From contig CM043787.1 of assembly GCA_023974075.1 (NCBI GenBank), positions 38,130,137-38,194,136 on the forward strand: a stretch of 64,000 bases of DNA, given 5' to 3'. A program made the position numbers and the translations under genes. This document shows, piece after piece, positions 35,662-49,320 of the stretch (within the stretch, counting starts at the first letter, position 1; every line of letters starts with the position of its first letter). The DNA comes from Chaenocephalus aceratus (taxonomy: Eukaryota; Chordata; Actinopteri; Perciformes; Channichthyidae). The notes below the pieces were generated by a model that had not been told where the DNA came from, made no database searches, and saw nothing but the letters and a program-made list of their open reading frames with translations.

Positions 35662-38600
35662 TAAGGGAGAGAATGTGTGTGGCCAGCATGAAAGCCAGCA
35701 GTAATTGTTTCTCAGATAGTGAAGGCTATTGATTTATTAACCTTATATCATCGTACACACACACGCGCACACAAAATAATGCATTGTGCACTACAGAGAC
35801 ACTATCTTCTAGGTCACAATCTAGTCAAGCAAATGCTAACAAAGTAAATTGGTGTTCGTCTCTTTCTGTGTTTTTTGTCTTTTCCACTCTAAATGAGATT
35901 AAAACGTCCGCATTGTGCACATACCAGATGTTCTTGTTTGTCTGAAGTAACACAACACCCAGAAACACACGTAAATACCTATAGACAGGCTCAAACGGCA
36001 GGCTGCAGCACAGAGACAGGCACATGTACACGTGCTCACACACACATACAAAAACTTCATACCATCTGGAGTGTCCAGATTAATTTCAGATTGTTCTCCA
36101 CCGTCTTTCCAACCCAATTCACCTCTCCCCCTCAGCCTTCTTTGTGTGTGTGTCTCTCATTCTGCCTCTCTCTTTATGTCCACAGTCTCTTCCGATGCCA
36201 GACCCTCCCCTGCCCCCTTCGAGCAGATGGGATAAGTAGAATTCAGCGGATATTTGCATCAGGTCGGATGCCATGTTCTAGCACCGCACTTTCTCCAGGC
36301 ATTTATGTAACAAGTTTTTCTCCGTGCCTCTTCGATGATTAAGCTTTAAGCCTCACCCTTGTTTTCCGTGCTTGGATTTTGCTAGTTTAGTGTAGGCTTT
36401 TCTGATAGACTGACCAGTAACCGAGACCATATGGTCAGTGTTTCTAACAGCTGTCCTAGCGAGCAAGACACTCAACACACCTTGAAAGAAATGACAGTAG
36501 AGTGAGGATGTACCTTGGCATAGTGTTGCTTTGAACTAAATGCATGATCAGCATTCAGCTAACATGCTCACAGTGACAATGCTAACATTTTTATATCTAA
36601 CAGGTATGATGATAACCGTGTTTATCATCTTAATTTAGGGCTGTTAACAAACTGACACAGTTCTTAATCATGAATCAAAGTGCTGGAGGAGAAAAATGGT
36701 GACCCAATGACTGAACCAATAGATGAGGGGGGCGTCATCGTGTATACCAGATTTAATCGAAATCCATGAGCCTCACTACCAGAAATGTCAACTTCATTAT
36801 GATGAAAATAGCATTTCATGGCAAGATAATCCTGATAATCATCAAAATATGGTAAAACTCTTCAAAAGCGGTTTAACAAAGCCTACTGCAATCACCTTAT
36901 GCTACAATGGCATACCCATGAGTGCTGGAAAAAAGGAATTGATTATATATTTAAAAGAAAGGCTATTATTCAATTGCCACAGTTGAAAACAGTATTTTAA
37001 AAAGCTGCTTCAGACAGAATCGCAATCGAGTGCTGTGCAGACGCAAATGCGTACACACACACTGACAGTGCTCATTAAAACACATGCTTAAATCCTTCAG
37101 GTACGGTTGTTTGATTTATATCCCACAGGCTTTTCCTCTGTTATCAATGTTCACTTTAATTTAAATTGTGCATGCAGGGCTGAACAAAGTTACTGTCGTG
37201 AGACATGTTCAGGTAAAATTCAGATGACTACTTGAATATTTGTTCCAACAAGTATAACAAGGAGCTGGTTGTTAAAAATAAATCCAACGCACCTTTTCCA
37301 CATAGATAATTCGTATGCAGTAAAATGAATTATTTCTAAATGACCAAAAACCCTGTCTGCCTTCATTAATGCCTTCTGTTCATTAATGAATGGATCTGTG
37401 CACAGATCTACATAACAATCAGGGAGATTGTTAAATGTGAGGGTTGAGAGGCGCAGAGAGGTGCAGCGCTGGTAAAACCTGACCACAAGGTCCCTGACTC
37501 ATAAATCAAATGCTGGTCTCCTCTTTCCACGGCGTGCTGGGCCACAAATCAAATGCATCTTTCTAAGTTACGCTGTACAGAACTATTGACTGCAGTGATT
37601 CAATACCAGCTATAAAAAAGTGGAGAGGAGGGGAATGGAGAGAGGAGAGAAATCTCTTGTCTATGTTTCTGGTATCCTTGTTTTCTTTCCTAGCTCTTCT
37701 CATCTACCACCCCCTCCTTCTTTTTCATTATCTCTGTGTCACAATCATTGTGTATCTTCCACATTATGTTTGTATCTCTGCAAACGTCATTCTCTCCATC
37801 TTCCCCCTCCACTGCTTATCTTTCTCTCTCCTGACCATGCTTTACAAAATGATATTATCACGCGTTCTGTACCTCTCTCCCTGCATCTCTTCCCCCAGCT
37901 CTCTGTCATCACCTCCCTTCGCTCTGTCCTGCTCTCTCATCCCATCATCCCTCTCACTTTCCCTATTTCACCACAATTATCTCTGAATTAGTATCATGGC
38001 ATCTCTTCCTAAGTGTCATTACACCGCTTCCTTACTTTATCGCTATTATTATCACTATTTCACATTGTCTTTCGGCTGGCGTCATTATATCTATCTCTCT
38101 GTATTTCTTCTCTTATCCTGCTGCAGTGTTGTTTTTATTCCACCCACTCACCTCCTATATTTATCACACGGAGAACAAATACACAACCTCTCTCTGTCTG
38201 TTTTCTCTCTATCGCCATTTCTCGCTCTCTCTGTCAACCCGCTGTCAAACAGTTTAAGTAAATTGGACTGCATTTACATTCAAGCGTTTAGTCTATTTAG
38301 CTGGTGCTCAGTGGAGATAAAAGCAGGTTTCTGAAAAATAACATAAAAGTCCATCTATGCTAAAACTTTTATTTCTTGTGAAAGCAATTACTCTAAACAC
38401 GTATTCACCAGTTTGGACTTGTTACAGCCATCATTACTTTCACTCTGAGTTGATAATGAATGAGAAGGAATAGCACTTTTGTCATTTCATCTTGCGACTA
38501 AAATCCTGCAATGTTCAAAACTATTATCTCTTTGTGTTTACTTTTTAGGACTGAGATTATACTGAGCAAAGTGTGTTTGTGCTGAAAACAAATCTTGCAA

Positions 38601-38839
38601 ACTAATAAATACCAAACAAACAGTGTTGAAAATTCTTCCAGGCCTTTCATCAAACTTCAATAAGTTGATCAAAGAGCCTATTTGTTTTACGTGTCAGATG
38701 TAAATTAGCTGCGTATTAAAATGAACAGAAACTGTAAATGTAATCCATACCGAAAGGGAAGAGCTAAACAGGACAGGCCCAGTCACCGATCACCATAACA
38801 ACCAAGGAATGGAGCAGAGACATGTATCATACCCCATGT

Positions 38840-38840
<1 letters not shown>

Positions 38841-38892
<52 letters not shown>
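38841..38892. repeat. (CA)n microsatellite
   Basis: Twenty-six AC units. It is in the opposite orientation to the TG array that begins 136 bases downstream. Confidence 0.97.
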
Positions 38893-38894
<2 letters not shown>

Positions 38895-39026
38895 TAAAAT
38901 ACGCAGAGACCAGGGGGAGAATCAAGGCCACGTCCAGAGTAAATCCCAAACATTGTCAGCAAGGGATAGGGGTTGCTGTCTGAAGATAGCAGCGATGATG
39001 TGTGTGTGGTGTGTGTGAGAGATAGA

Positions 39027-39126
<100 letters not shown>

Positions 39127-40915
39127 CGTAAAATATTATCTTCATTTTTCATCATTTTCACTATGAAAAAAAACCGGATTGACTTTGCGAGGGAAGCCAA
39201 CACTGCGTCTCATCAATCATCCTTCAAACTACAACTCAATAGCTTTATTTTGAGAATAGAATTAATTGAGATGATTCAAATCGACAGTGCTGACACCAAA
39301 ATCTAAACAAATGTAAGACAAATAATAATTTGAGAGTATATCCCTCCTACAGGCATTGCTTCTCCCTGTAAAGGCTGTGCAGCTAAACATATTACATATT
39401 TTAAAATCATGATTGATGTATATTTCAGTGCAGATACTGTCTCTGCAGACGTGGTTGCTCACAGGCACCGGGCTGAAATTCTGTCATTCCATTATTTGTA
39501 TTTGCTTCAGTGGCGTCAGTAGAGCAGCCCGTTGTTGTTTGTTTGGGGGTTTGGGAGCTGCTGTCAGTCCGGTGAAGCCAAAGCACTGGGGGCAGGTTTA
39601 TGAAGTGATGGCAAACGCAGTGCACAACGGAACGACAGCTCATTACTAAATGTGTCGCCCCAGTCAAGAAATACAAGTATGGGTCTTTGGAATTGGCCGT
39701 TTTCGGGTCAAATGTTTAAATTGACATGACTTTCTGCCATGTCTAAGACAGGGAGTGGAGCTTGACATGTGCTGCTCATTTTTCTCCACTGGGAAATAGC
39801 AGTCTATCCATGAACGATATGGAGTGTTTCAAGAGTCCATTTTGTGTCGAAGCAGTGTATTAAGTATTTAACCTAAATATGAATTGGTCAAACATCTATC
39901 ATAACTATGACAGTATAGGCCCTCACTGAAGATGCACTGTTTTGCAGCTTCCATATATAATAAAGTCTTGAAATCACACTGTTTTCAGATATCAAGAAAT
40001 GATATAGCAGCATTATCATTCATTGGAGTTGTGTTTCTGTCCACAGTGTGTACATAAGTCCATTATTTACTCCATTTAAGCACATTTGTTGTCCCTACCA
40101 AGTCCGGAGGGAAATATTTGGCTCTTGGCTGCTAAATGCTGCGCTAAGGTCATCTGCTAGCTGCCAGCTTTGTCTGTTTGCTGTTGTGTGCTGGGCAGGA
40201 AGTCAAACGTTGTTAAAAACTGCTTAATTAAGCAATGACAATGAGACAAGGCGAAAAAGTTGCTGGCACAGCATTTAGGGGAACTTCAGGTGGTTATTGT
40301 CCATTTGTGCATCACTGGGACATATCCAACCAATTGTTATCTTAAAACTATTGATTACTGTTTCAAACACAACTATCCTTAGGAACTCTCATAGCTATGA
40401 TACTTCAGAAAGGGATGTTTTGTGGATTCTCTTTTGAGTTTAGTGCAATTTAAGCTGTCATCTCTGCCCTGGGTTTTCTTCGACACAATGCAGCGGTGCT
40501 CCTGAGTCAATGAAGGGAAAACACTCAGATATACACAGAGCCATCTAACTACAAAGATGTGACAATGAAAATCCATGATGCCCCACTTGGTTGCAGTTCT
40601 GATGCTGGAAAGTAGTGTGCTCAATATTTCACCTACCCTTGGGATAAGCTTAGAAAGCAAAAAAATACTAAGAATTCCTTTGCATTCAGGAAAATCCACC
40701 TGTTCGTGTGATAAGGAGAGCATAGGTTCAAAACATTCACACATACACAAATACACACTTTGCAGAAACGCACGTTAGAATCTTCTGTGGTCAATGCTAG
40801 GTGGGGATATCAAATATGTGAACTCAGCAATCTGCAGAACGCGTGTTAGAGCACAGCAAAGCAAAAAGGGTGCTGAGAGCAAGCTCTGGTAAGCAATCCT
40901 CTGTAAATATGTTTC

Positions 40916-41032
<117 letters not shown>

Positions 41033-42177
41033 TTTTTTTGTGTGCATGGCCTTGGGTATAGTGGGTGTGTATGTGTATGCGGTAAACTGCACTATTATGC
41101 TGAGATGTTCTAATATAAACTGTAGCTGGCGGTCAGGACTGGGTCGCTCTTTCATTTCTGACAGAACACAAAAACACACTCAGCACCTGTAGGTCACATT
41201 TTTCTTTGAGTCCTTTTCGCAGCCATTTACAAATGTCTCACCTTCTCTAGCAGTTGCCTTCTCGTTCTATAATTTTCTCCCCTTCTCAATAAAGATATTT
41301 CTCCCTGACAGTGGAAATCAATTGCTTGTTTCAACTGACAACAAAGCTGTTTCACTGCAAACGAAAAACTAATGAAAGTGGTCCCATAGCCCAAAGTTAT
41401 ATGACAGTAAGCAGCGGTTACCCTATGTTGCTTTTTTACTAAATAAAAACATCACCAAATAGGTATTGAAGCTCTAAAATTACAGTGACAGTTTTATTGT
41501 TTTAAGACAATTTGTGTTGGTTTTTGCTTACTGTTGCTAATAATCTCCATCTAAATACCACATTACAATCTCCAATGCCACATCCTTGCTTTCTTAATAA
41601 GTATATCAAAAAGTATCAGAAAGAGCAGGCAATTGTTTTAACTGGGTCCAACCGCCATATATGTTTGAAAAATATGAATTCTGTAAATGAACAACCAAAA
41701 TACATTTACACAAGTAGAAAGACGATTAAATCAAATGGCACAGATGTTTTCTTTTAAACGCAAAGCAATGCTGCATGTGGTTTTAATTGTGCAAGCGTGT
41801 GTTCTTGCATATTTATCTGCAGGTGTGCGTGCTGTTTGGACACACACTCAGTAGTCTTAGAATTGTGATCATTTCTATTACAATCCCTCCCTACTGTGAA
41901 AATGATTCACTTATCCCCCCCGTCCTCTTTTGCTCTCATGGCAACAACCAGTTTGCATTTTTCAGTGTGATTTTGAATTTAAATAATAAAGGTATGTGTC
42001 ATTGATAGCTCTACACTTCTTTATGTTGAGTTTAACTCTCATTATTGATGGTGAGATACCTCCAACACATCATTTGACATTGAGCATGTTAACATTCTTT
42101 ACTTTCTTTCTTTTTTCAAACCAAATTTGTTCTAAAATTGATTATTTTAAATGACTCTTTGTGTTCTTATTCTGTGC

Positions 42178-42625
42178 TGGTAGCAGTTGTTGTGCGTATA
42201 CGGCTCTGCTAAGATTGTTCCCTAGTTTAGGTTTCATGTTGTGTTTAGATATATATTCTTGTCTACCTTCATGTGTCTAAAGTACGTCTGTTTTCCCGCT
42301 GTTGTGATTGTCTAATTGTCTTCACCTGGTGTTGTCTGTATATATAGTTCTCGTCTTCCCCTGTCTCGTTGCCAGATTGTCTTGTGTGTTCCAAGCATTC
42401 CAGCGTTAAGATCATTTGTCATCGTCCATAGAGTTATCGTCCATAGAGTTAGATTAAGTAAGTCGTTTTTGTAGTTTTTTGATAGTATAGGTTAGACAGT
42501 TTATTGAGTGTTTGTTTTGTTGCTTTATGTATTCAGTGTGTTATGACCTGTCTACATTAAAACACTTTATTTTGATACTTTTTTTGTCTCTGCATCGTGC
42601 ATTTGATTCCACGCCTTTGTACAGC
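42178..42625 (+). mobile_element. probable solo LTR
   Basis: The order of motifs is that of a fish gypsy-type LTR: a TATA-like GTATATATAG at about 42338-42347, then a T/C-rich stretch, then CATTAAAAC at about 42555 as poly(A) signal. A GT-rich end follows with TTTTTTTGTCTCTGCATCG. It carries a short tandem duplication of ATCGTCCATAGAGTT near 42421-42450. No second LTR or internal region is nearby. Ends are approximate and no target duplication was resolved. Confidence 0.45.
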
Positions 42626-42700
42626 CTTAACGGCAGTCTATAATTGTTCTGTTATTCTGTCCACCCTTGTTTCTTTTTCTTTCTTTCACTGAGTATGTAT

Positions 42701-42966
42701 TCAATCAATCAATGTTTATTTATATAGCCCAATATCACAAATGTTACATTTGTCTCAGTGGACTTTCAGTTTGTACAGAATATCAGTATGACAATACGAC
42801 ACCCTCTGTCCTTAGATCCTCACATCGTACAAGGAAAAACTTCCAGGGAAAACCCACAGTTTAAAGGGGAACATGGGAGAAACCTCAGGGAGAGCAACAG
42901 AGGAGGGATCCCTCTCCCAGGACGGAGACGGACGGACACACGTGCAATAGATGCCATATTGTGTTA
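42701..42966 (-). repeat. dispersed retroposon copy, family A
   Basis: Starts TCAATCAATCAATGTTTATT and contains TATAGCCCAATATCACAAAT and GGGAGAAACCTC. It matches 49055-49320 closely along its length. On the minus strand it ends in an ATTGATTGATTGA tail, as seen on L2/CR1-type non-LTR elements or SINEs that use them. Confidence 0.8.
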
Positions 42967-43954
42967 AATGGGATACTTAATTGGATTTAATTATGTCCAC
43001 ACATTTAATTGACAATAATCGCCTTAGAAAAGGTGAATTTAATCAGTTGTGTTTTTCACTGCAATTTAATCTTTTTCTCAACCTTTCTTTTTAATCAAAG
43101 AGTTATCTAAGGGTGACTCAAAATCCCTTGAACTTTTATACACAAAATAGATTGTATGTAGGTGGTCTGCGGTTACAGATTCATAGTCCGAGTGAAATGA
43201 CATGTTGAGTCATGGTCCAGCTGTCATGGGACCTGACATATGAAACACAATATCTCCTTTACTGTGGAGAGAACAGTGGCGCAAATTAAACTCAAAATAT
43301 GAATTCACTCATATTTGTTTATCTACCTGACAGATGGGACTGTGTTGCGTTCGTGCAAACCTGAAAATGTTTCATAAGACTAGTTTGATTAATTACTTTT
43401 CATTATTTTACTGAAAACATGATCAAGATTGCTGCATCGTGTATTCTGAAGACATGTTAATTATGCTCCGACTGCAACACAATATTCCCCTGAATTAAGA
43501 TTCATTTAGAATATCCAAGGTTTGGTGTGAGTTATGAATGTATTACAGGTGATGTGGGGCCTTCATCAGCACATTAAAGAGGCAAAACCTCCATAATTCA
43601 TGCAAAAATGGGCTGTTCTTAAAAGATGCACAATTACATTTGGGTCATTGCTGATGGAAGCCTTCGGGACCAGAACATGTTTCTTTAAATTGATGAGTTA
43701 CACACTGGATGCTTTAAAAATTAAATCATTTGGTAGATATTATGCCTACAAGCTTTGACTGTTACCGTCCTAACCACAGCGTGTCATTTCTTTAACTGAT
43801 GGCCGGTGACGGGCCGAAATAATTCAGTTGTAAATAATTCAGCTTCCTTTCTCCGGCGAATTATTATTATAATTAGGCTCTGTCAATTCTAGTATTTACC
43901 TAATTAGTTACACCTGCAATAGCTCAGTACTTTACTGTTCTAAACAGAAGTACA

Positions 43955-44297
43955 TTACATTACATTGCATTTAGCTGACGCTTTTATCCAAAGCGACTTA
44001 CAATAAGTGCGTTCGACCAACAAAATACAAACTTGAAGAAAACAGAATCATTTAAGTACATCAGGTTTCATAGAGCTAAAACATTTCAAGTGCTACTCAA
44101 CTGGCTTTAGATAAGTCAGTCCTTTATTAGTATATAAGTGCTTTGTTAATAGTTCTATCGCTCGAAGTGGAGTCGAAAGAGATGAGTTTTCAGTCTGCGC
44201 CGGAAGATGTGTAAGCTATCTGCTGTCCTGATGTCAATGGGGAGCTCATTCCACCATTTTGGAGCCAGGATAGCAAACCCACGTGTTTTACAAGTAC
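43955..44297 (-). mobile_element. SINE-like retroposon, longer copy
   Basis: AAGTACA lies at 43948-43954 and again at 44292-44298 as a target duplication. On the minus strand it ends TAAGTCGCTTTGGATAAAAG, then GTCAGCTAAATGC, then ATGTAATGTAATGTA. The 5' part contains a CCAAAATGGTGGAATGAGC block. The 3' two thirds match the insert in the DIRS reverse transcriptase at 27929-28156. No protein is encoded. Confidence 0.8.
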
Positions 44298-47200
44298 AAG
44301 TACATCCTTATAAATTGACTTTGTCAGTGCTTCTCTGTAGTTCCTCCTTCTTGTTTTTATCTGGCTGTCTATCTTGTGTCTCCTGTGACTATGTGAGAAG
44401 GGGAGACAGAGGGTGAGGGGCAAAGACACTCTGCTGGGCGATGAGTGTGATAACTCTATGTGTGTCAGTGCACAGTTAAAATGCATGCATGCAGCACACA
44501 CATAATTATAATTCCAATAATGTACATTATGGCCAAATCGCCAAACCTGCAATGGACATGCAGCCTCTGGTCTCTGGAGTTTTTACGTGTGGATATAAAT
44601 ACTATATAGGGCTGACTCATAGACAAAAAGATCAAAAGAAAGATTTCTAGAAAATTACCAGAAACGTTTCCATTCACAAAGATACACAACAAAGAGAAAG
44701 GCTATAAAGAGAAAGGCTATAAAGGAGAGAGGCTATAAAGGAGAGAGGCATAAATGAATGCACACATTGAACCGAAAGGTAAGGAGAGAGAAAGACGCTC
44801 TGTGCATCTATATTTGCCCTTGGGGCCCTAATACTCTTTATGCTGCAGAATGCTTTGTTATTCATCTGTCGGGACATTGATATTTCACATGAGCCAGCAG
44901 GATGAGTGTGTGTGAGAGACACACACAGCTACATACAGTAATGCCTGGGCAATATAGACGGAGAGATTATAAATGTAGATGGAGTTAAAAAGGAGGAAAA
45001 CGGTATATGTAGCTACAGTACAGTGACAGACAAAATAAAAGACAACGACAATAAGATCTGATGTAAAAAAGAGGTAGGATATACAATATCAAGGTTTATC
45101 TATGGGGAGTTGTCAGGATCCTTTTCTTTACAGATTGTGAAATTCCAAACTAAATGAAGGACTCAATTAGTCTGCTTCATTCAAGAGTTTCACTCCAACT
45201 CCAATTTGTCTTGGTTATTCATGTGAGAGGAAAAGGTTTTAGAAAACATAAACAAATAAAGAAATAGAAGAAGCTTGTAAACCATTAGAGAAAGAAAGGC
45301 TTGGTCCAATATAAAAATCCTTTGATAAAAAACATACTCTACATTATCATGAACACCAGGATAAAGGTTTTTATGGCTGAATATAAAGTCAGGTAAGAAG
45401 AACAAAAATAGTCAAAGAACTATGCATAATTAATTAGGTAATATTTCAGTGGATAAAATATTTTAAAATGGTCAAACTAAAATAAGAGATATTTGTTTGT
45501 TTCAGAAAATTACAAAACATGTCTATTTTTCCCTCAGCTTCTTGCAGAGGGTTCATTATAGCAATGCTTTATTCCAAGGTGGATATATACACCGTATGGC
45601 TATATATGTGTATTTCTATTCTTTGTCTGTGCTGTTCTCCCAGGTTTCAGATGGACAGAGCTCAGTTTGGAAACAGTGATGTCAAACATTTCTGTGCACC
45701 AGGAACATTTGAATCAAAGCAACTGTCAATCAAATCTTGTGAATCCTCACCCACACAGTTATAATGAAGCACATAAGCTTGAATTATTGACTGTTAAACC
45801 TTTGATAATTAATATATTATAATATTTTTTGTCCGCTAACTTAGATTGTTGTTACACATTTGGAATGAATAATTTACGTTGGAAATACTCTCAAGTTTGA
45901 AACTACATTTTCAGAGGCTTGAAGAACTGTACGTGCTTGCAGTCATGAATATACTAGTTCAGTTTCTGTTTCAGAATCGTGGTATACTCCTTATCCTACT
46001 CAAAATTGGGTGAGTTTATTGGTGATATGTATAACGTGTCGCATATAAGATGTCTGCAGACATAATGTCATGCCGGAGCAGATCACGAACAGCAATGTTG
46101 AACTGGTGCAGTGCATGTGTTTGCTGTAAGTGGATAATTTCCTGCCTGCATGACTTCAATAATATGGTAGCTTGCAATGATATCACCAGACCTACATTAG
46201 GGAGAGGGCACACCAGCGTCTGGTATTAAAATGTGCCTTCACAGACCACAGCTTATTTCAGAAAACGCATTGTTTTTTGTATTAGAAAATGTATACAGCA
46301 TACAGAGGCTTTAAGCGCATCAACATATTATCCCTGCAACAATTCAAAAGGAGGAATGGATGATTCTCACAACTATTTGTCATCCACAATTGCGTGTATT
46401 ATGTATGAGGGGCTTTTCTTTTCAGTTGATGAAATTCTGCAGCTTTCTAAAGGCAGCAGCACCACAGGAATGTGCACTCCATCAGTCGCATATCATTTGA
46501 ATGATGATTCAAAGCAGCTCACATTCCTCATTTTTGAAGAAATCATGCTGAAGTAGTACCCAAACAACACACTTGTAGCATACTTGTGTATTTCTGCTTT
46601 GATACTCTGCATATCCCAGATAAAACAAATCTGTTTCCTCATGGGAGAGTTGTGGGCTCTTTTCTCCATTACTAAATGTCAGTGTGAGGTGGGAGCAAAC
46701 TGCTGGTAAATGGGATGAGAGCAGCTGATCTGATTGTTCATGATTGATAACGATAATGTATTCCTCCTAATCCAGCCTCTTCTTAAATGAACGATGCAGG
46801 TGCACTGCCAGAGCGCTACAGCCTCTGGTCATGAAATTACCAAAACTCTGTCAGTCAAGGCCATACATGTGCACTAGTGCCATGCATTTGACTCACAGAA
46901 ATAGGGCCCTCTGAGGAGGAGGAAGGGGAGGTTGAAAGGGGGAGGGGAGGGAGTGAGAAATGGAATAAAAGTGGAACATGGAGAGAGAAGAGGGAGAACT
47001 GTTGTCTCGTTTCAAAGGGAGAGGGGGAAAAGAGAGAAAGAACGAGAACACAAAGAGTGAAACACCCTCTACTATCTCTCAGGAAGAAATTAAAATTGTG
47101 TCGTTTCCAGGGAGGGTGCTTTTATTCTGGTGTTTCTATAGCAACAGTTTCTATGTGCCCATTTTTACCAACCTGCAGAGTTATTATTATGCAACGTGTA

Positions 47201-47529
47201 ACCACAAAAAACACAAATGCCAGAAACAATATGATTATTACTAATCAGGCAGAGGCAGGCATTATTTTTTATCACACTACACTGCATGCATTCAGTGGAG
47301 CCTGACACGCTCACTCCTTCAGAAACACACACACACTGGGGCATGGGACAAGTTCAGGTTGACATGACATGTTCTATGGGTTTCCTCGAAAAAAGCAGAA
47401 GGGTGGAGAAGGATTTACAGGTAGAAAAAGTGCAGTGGGATTATATCACTGTTCCTGTGCTCTTCTGTCACTCAGTCTTACCGTCCCTAGCTTTGTGTGT
47501 CTCCGTATACCCTCATGTGTATCCTTTAG

Positions 47530-47637
<108 letters not shown>

Positions 47638-48070
47638 TATATATCCTGTATGACCGTGGCACGTTGTCATTTTCAGGAAGACAGATTGAGACGGAGAGGC
47701 ATTACAGAGAACCTAGAACATCCATCTTCCACAGTGCGGGTGTGTATGTGTGTTCAAAAGCCCACAGCTCTTTAACACACTACGTCATATTCATGCATGA
47801 TTTAGCGAGGGATTTTAAAACGTACACACATGCGTGCAGGATCATTAAACTCAGCGGATGCCGCCTTTTGCCTTAAGCACTTCCCATGACAACAGAATCT
47901 CATCAACACTTTCACCTAACCTTTTGTTGCTGCAGTAATCACCGATTAACAATCTGTTAGAAAGACAAGGAAGAGGCAACCAGGGAGGCAGAGAGAGAGA
48001 GTGAGGGGGTGAAGCTGTGATAAAGGGAGAACAGGAAAATAAAGAAAGAAAATGAATACATATGAGAGCA

Positions 48071-48107
48071 GGGAGGGAGGGAGGGAGGGAGGGAGGGAGG
48101 GAGGGAG
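48071..48107. repeat. (GGGA)n microsatellite
   Basis: Nine GGGA units within a purine-rich stretch spanning about 47980-48110. Confidence 0.95.
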
Positions 48108-48578
48108 GAGGAACACACATAAGCTCACTCACAGGTCAAATTCATCACGTCTACTCAGCATTAATCGTTCTACATGACAAGCTATTGTAATTAGCCTATA
48201 AGGGACAGTAATCACATTACCATGAATGTGTTCCTCCTATTGAGTTCAAACAAAAATACATTCAAGAGCAGCTACAAAGTTCAAGGGATTAAGGCACGCA
48301 CTTAACGCTTTTTGATGTGACATGTGAATCTGTAATAACCATAAAAACAAAAAGCACGAAAAGCCGAATTGTCAGTAAACTTGCAATAGCCCTGCAGGCT
48401 CAAAAGATGACAACATCAGAATCTAAAGTTAAGTAAACTCCAGGCGGCCTGCTGCAGACGTCCTGTGACTTTGGTCTCAGAGGGGTTTCACTCCTGAGGA
48501 GCCTGACATCCTGTCACCCTCGCCACCCTCAGCATTATGCATGAACTTCCTTCTTTTTCCTTTAGTTATTTACATATA

Positions 48579-48610
48579 CACACACACACACACACACACA
48601 AACACACACA
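48579..48610. repeat. (CA)n microsatellite
   Basis: About 15 CA units with one AA interruption at 48600-48602. Confidence 0.93.
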
Positions 48611-49054
48611 GCTACTCTCTGCTGGCATGGGTAGCCTTTTTCTGACCGCTAAAAGAAAAGTAGAGCCCCACCGAAGGAAACTTACAGATACAAAAAGCTC
48701 TCGTCACATTTTGCAGCCACTAGTTGTGGCCTATTTTATTTGCAAATGCGTTGTTTGTTTGAGTATGCATTTCTTTGTTTCGTGAATACAATACAGTCCA
48801 TTACACAAAGTGTTGTGTATAAGAATAGATATTGACAAGATGTATGACTGTTCTCCTGTATGCCAAGAGATCACTGTGAAATGAACCGTTACCTTTAGAA
48901 ACTAAGGACTTTGTTTATCAGTTAATTAAGCACTCAACTCACTTATACTCCTCAAAACATCTTTGCTCAACAATTCTGGTGTCGCAATGTCAAAATAATT
49001 ATTTTCTAATGTTTTCATATACACGCGTGTTGGAATAAACACCCATACAGTTAC

Positions 49055-49320
49055 TCAATCAATCAATGTTTATTTATATAGCCCAATATCACAAATGTTA
49101 CATTTGTCTCAGTGGTCTTCACAGTGTGTACAGAATATCAGTATGACAATACGACACCCTCTGTCCTCAGACCCTCTGTCCTTAGACCCTCACATCGTAC
49201 CAGGAAAAACTTCCGGAGAAAACCCACAGTTTAAAGGGAAACATGGGAGAAACCTCGGGGAGAGCAACAGAGGAGGGATCCCTCTCTCAGGACGGACAGA
49301 CGTGCAATAGATGCCGTGTG
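49055..49320 (-). repeat. dispersed retroposon copy, family A
   Basis: Second copy of the repeat at 42701-42966. It carries a local duplication of the ACCCTCTGTCC phrase near 49155-49185 that the first copy lacks. The 3' tail on the minus strand is again ATTGATTGA. Confidence 0.8.

Noticed and set aside
36723..36986. 87-codon plus frame in the upstream intron
   Set aside because: No domain, no splice-site support and AT-rich composition like its surroundings; a chance frame is likelier.
37620..38334. Several overlapping plus-strand frames of 80-120 codons rich in Leu, Ser and His
   Set aside because: CT-rich low-complexity DNA explains the openness in several frames; there is no domain or splice evidence.
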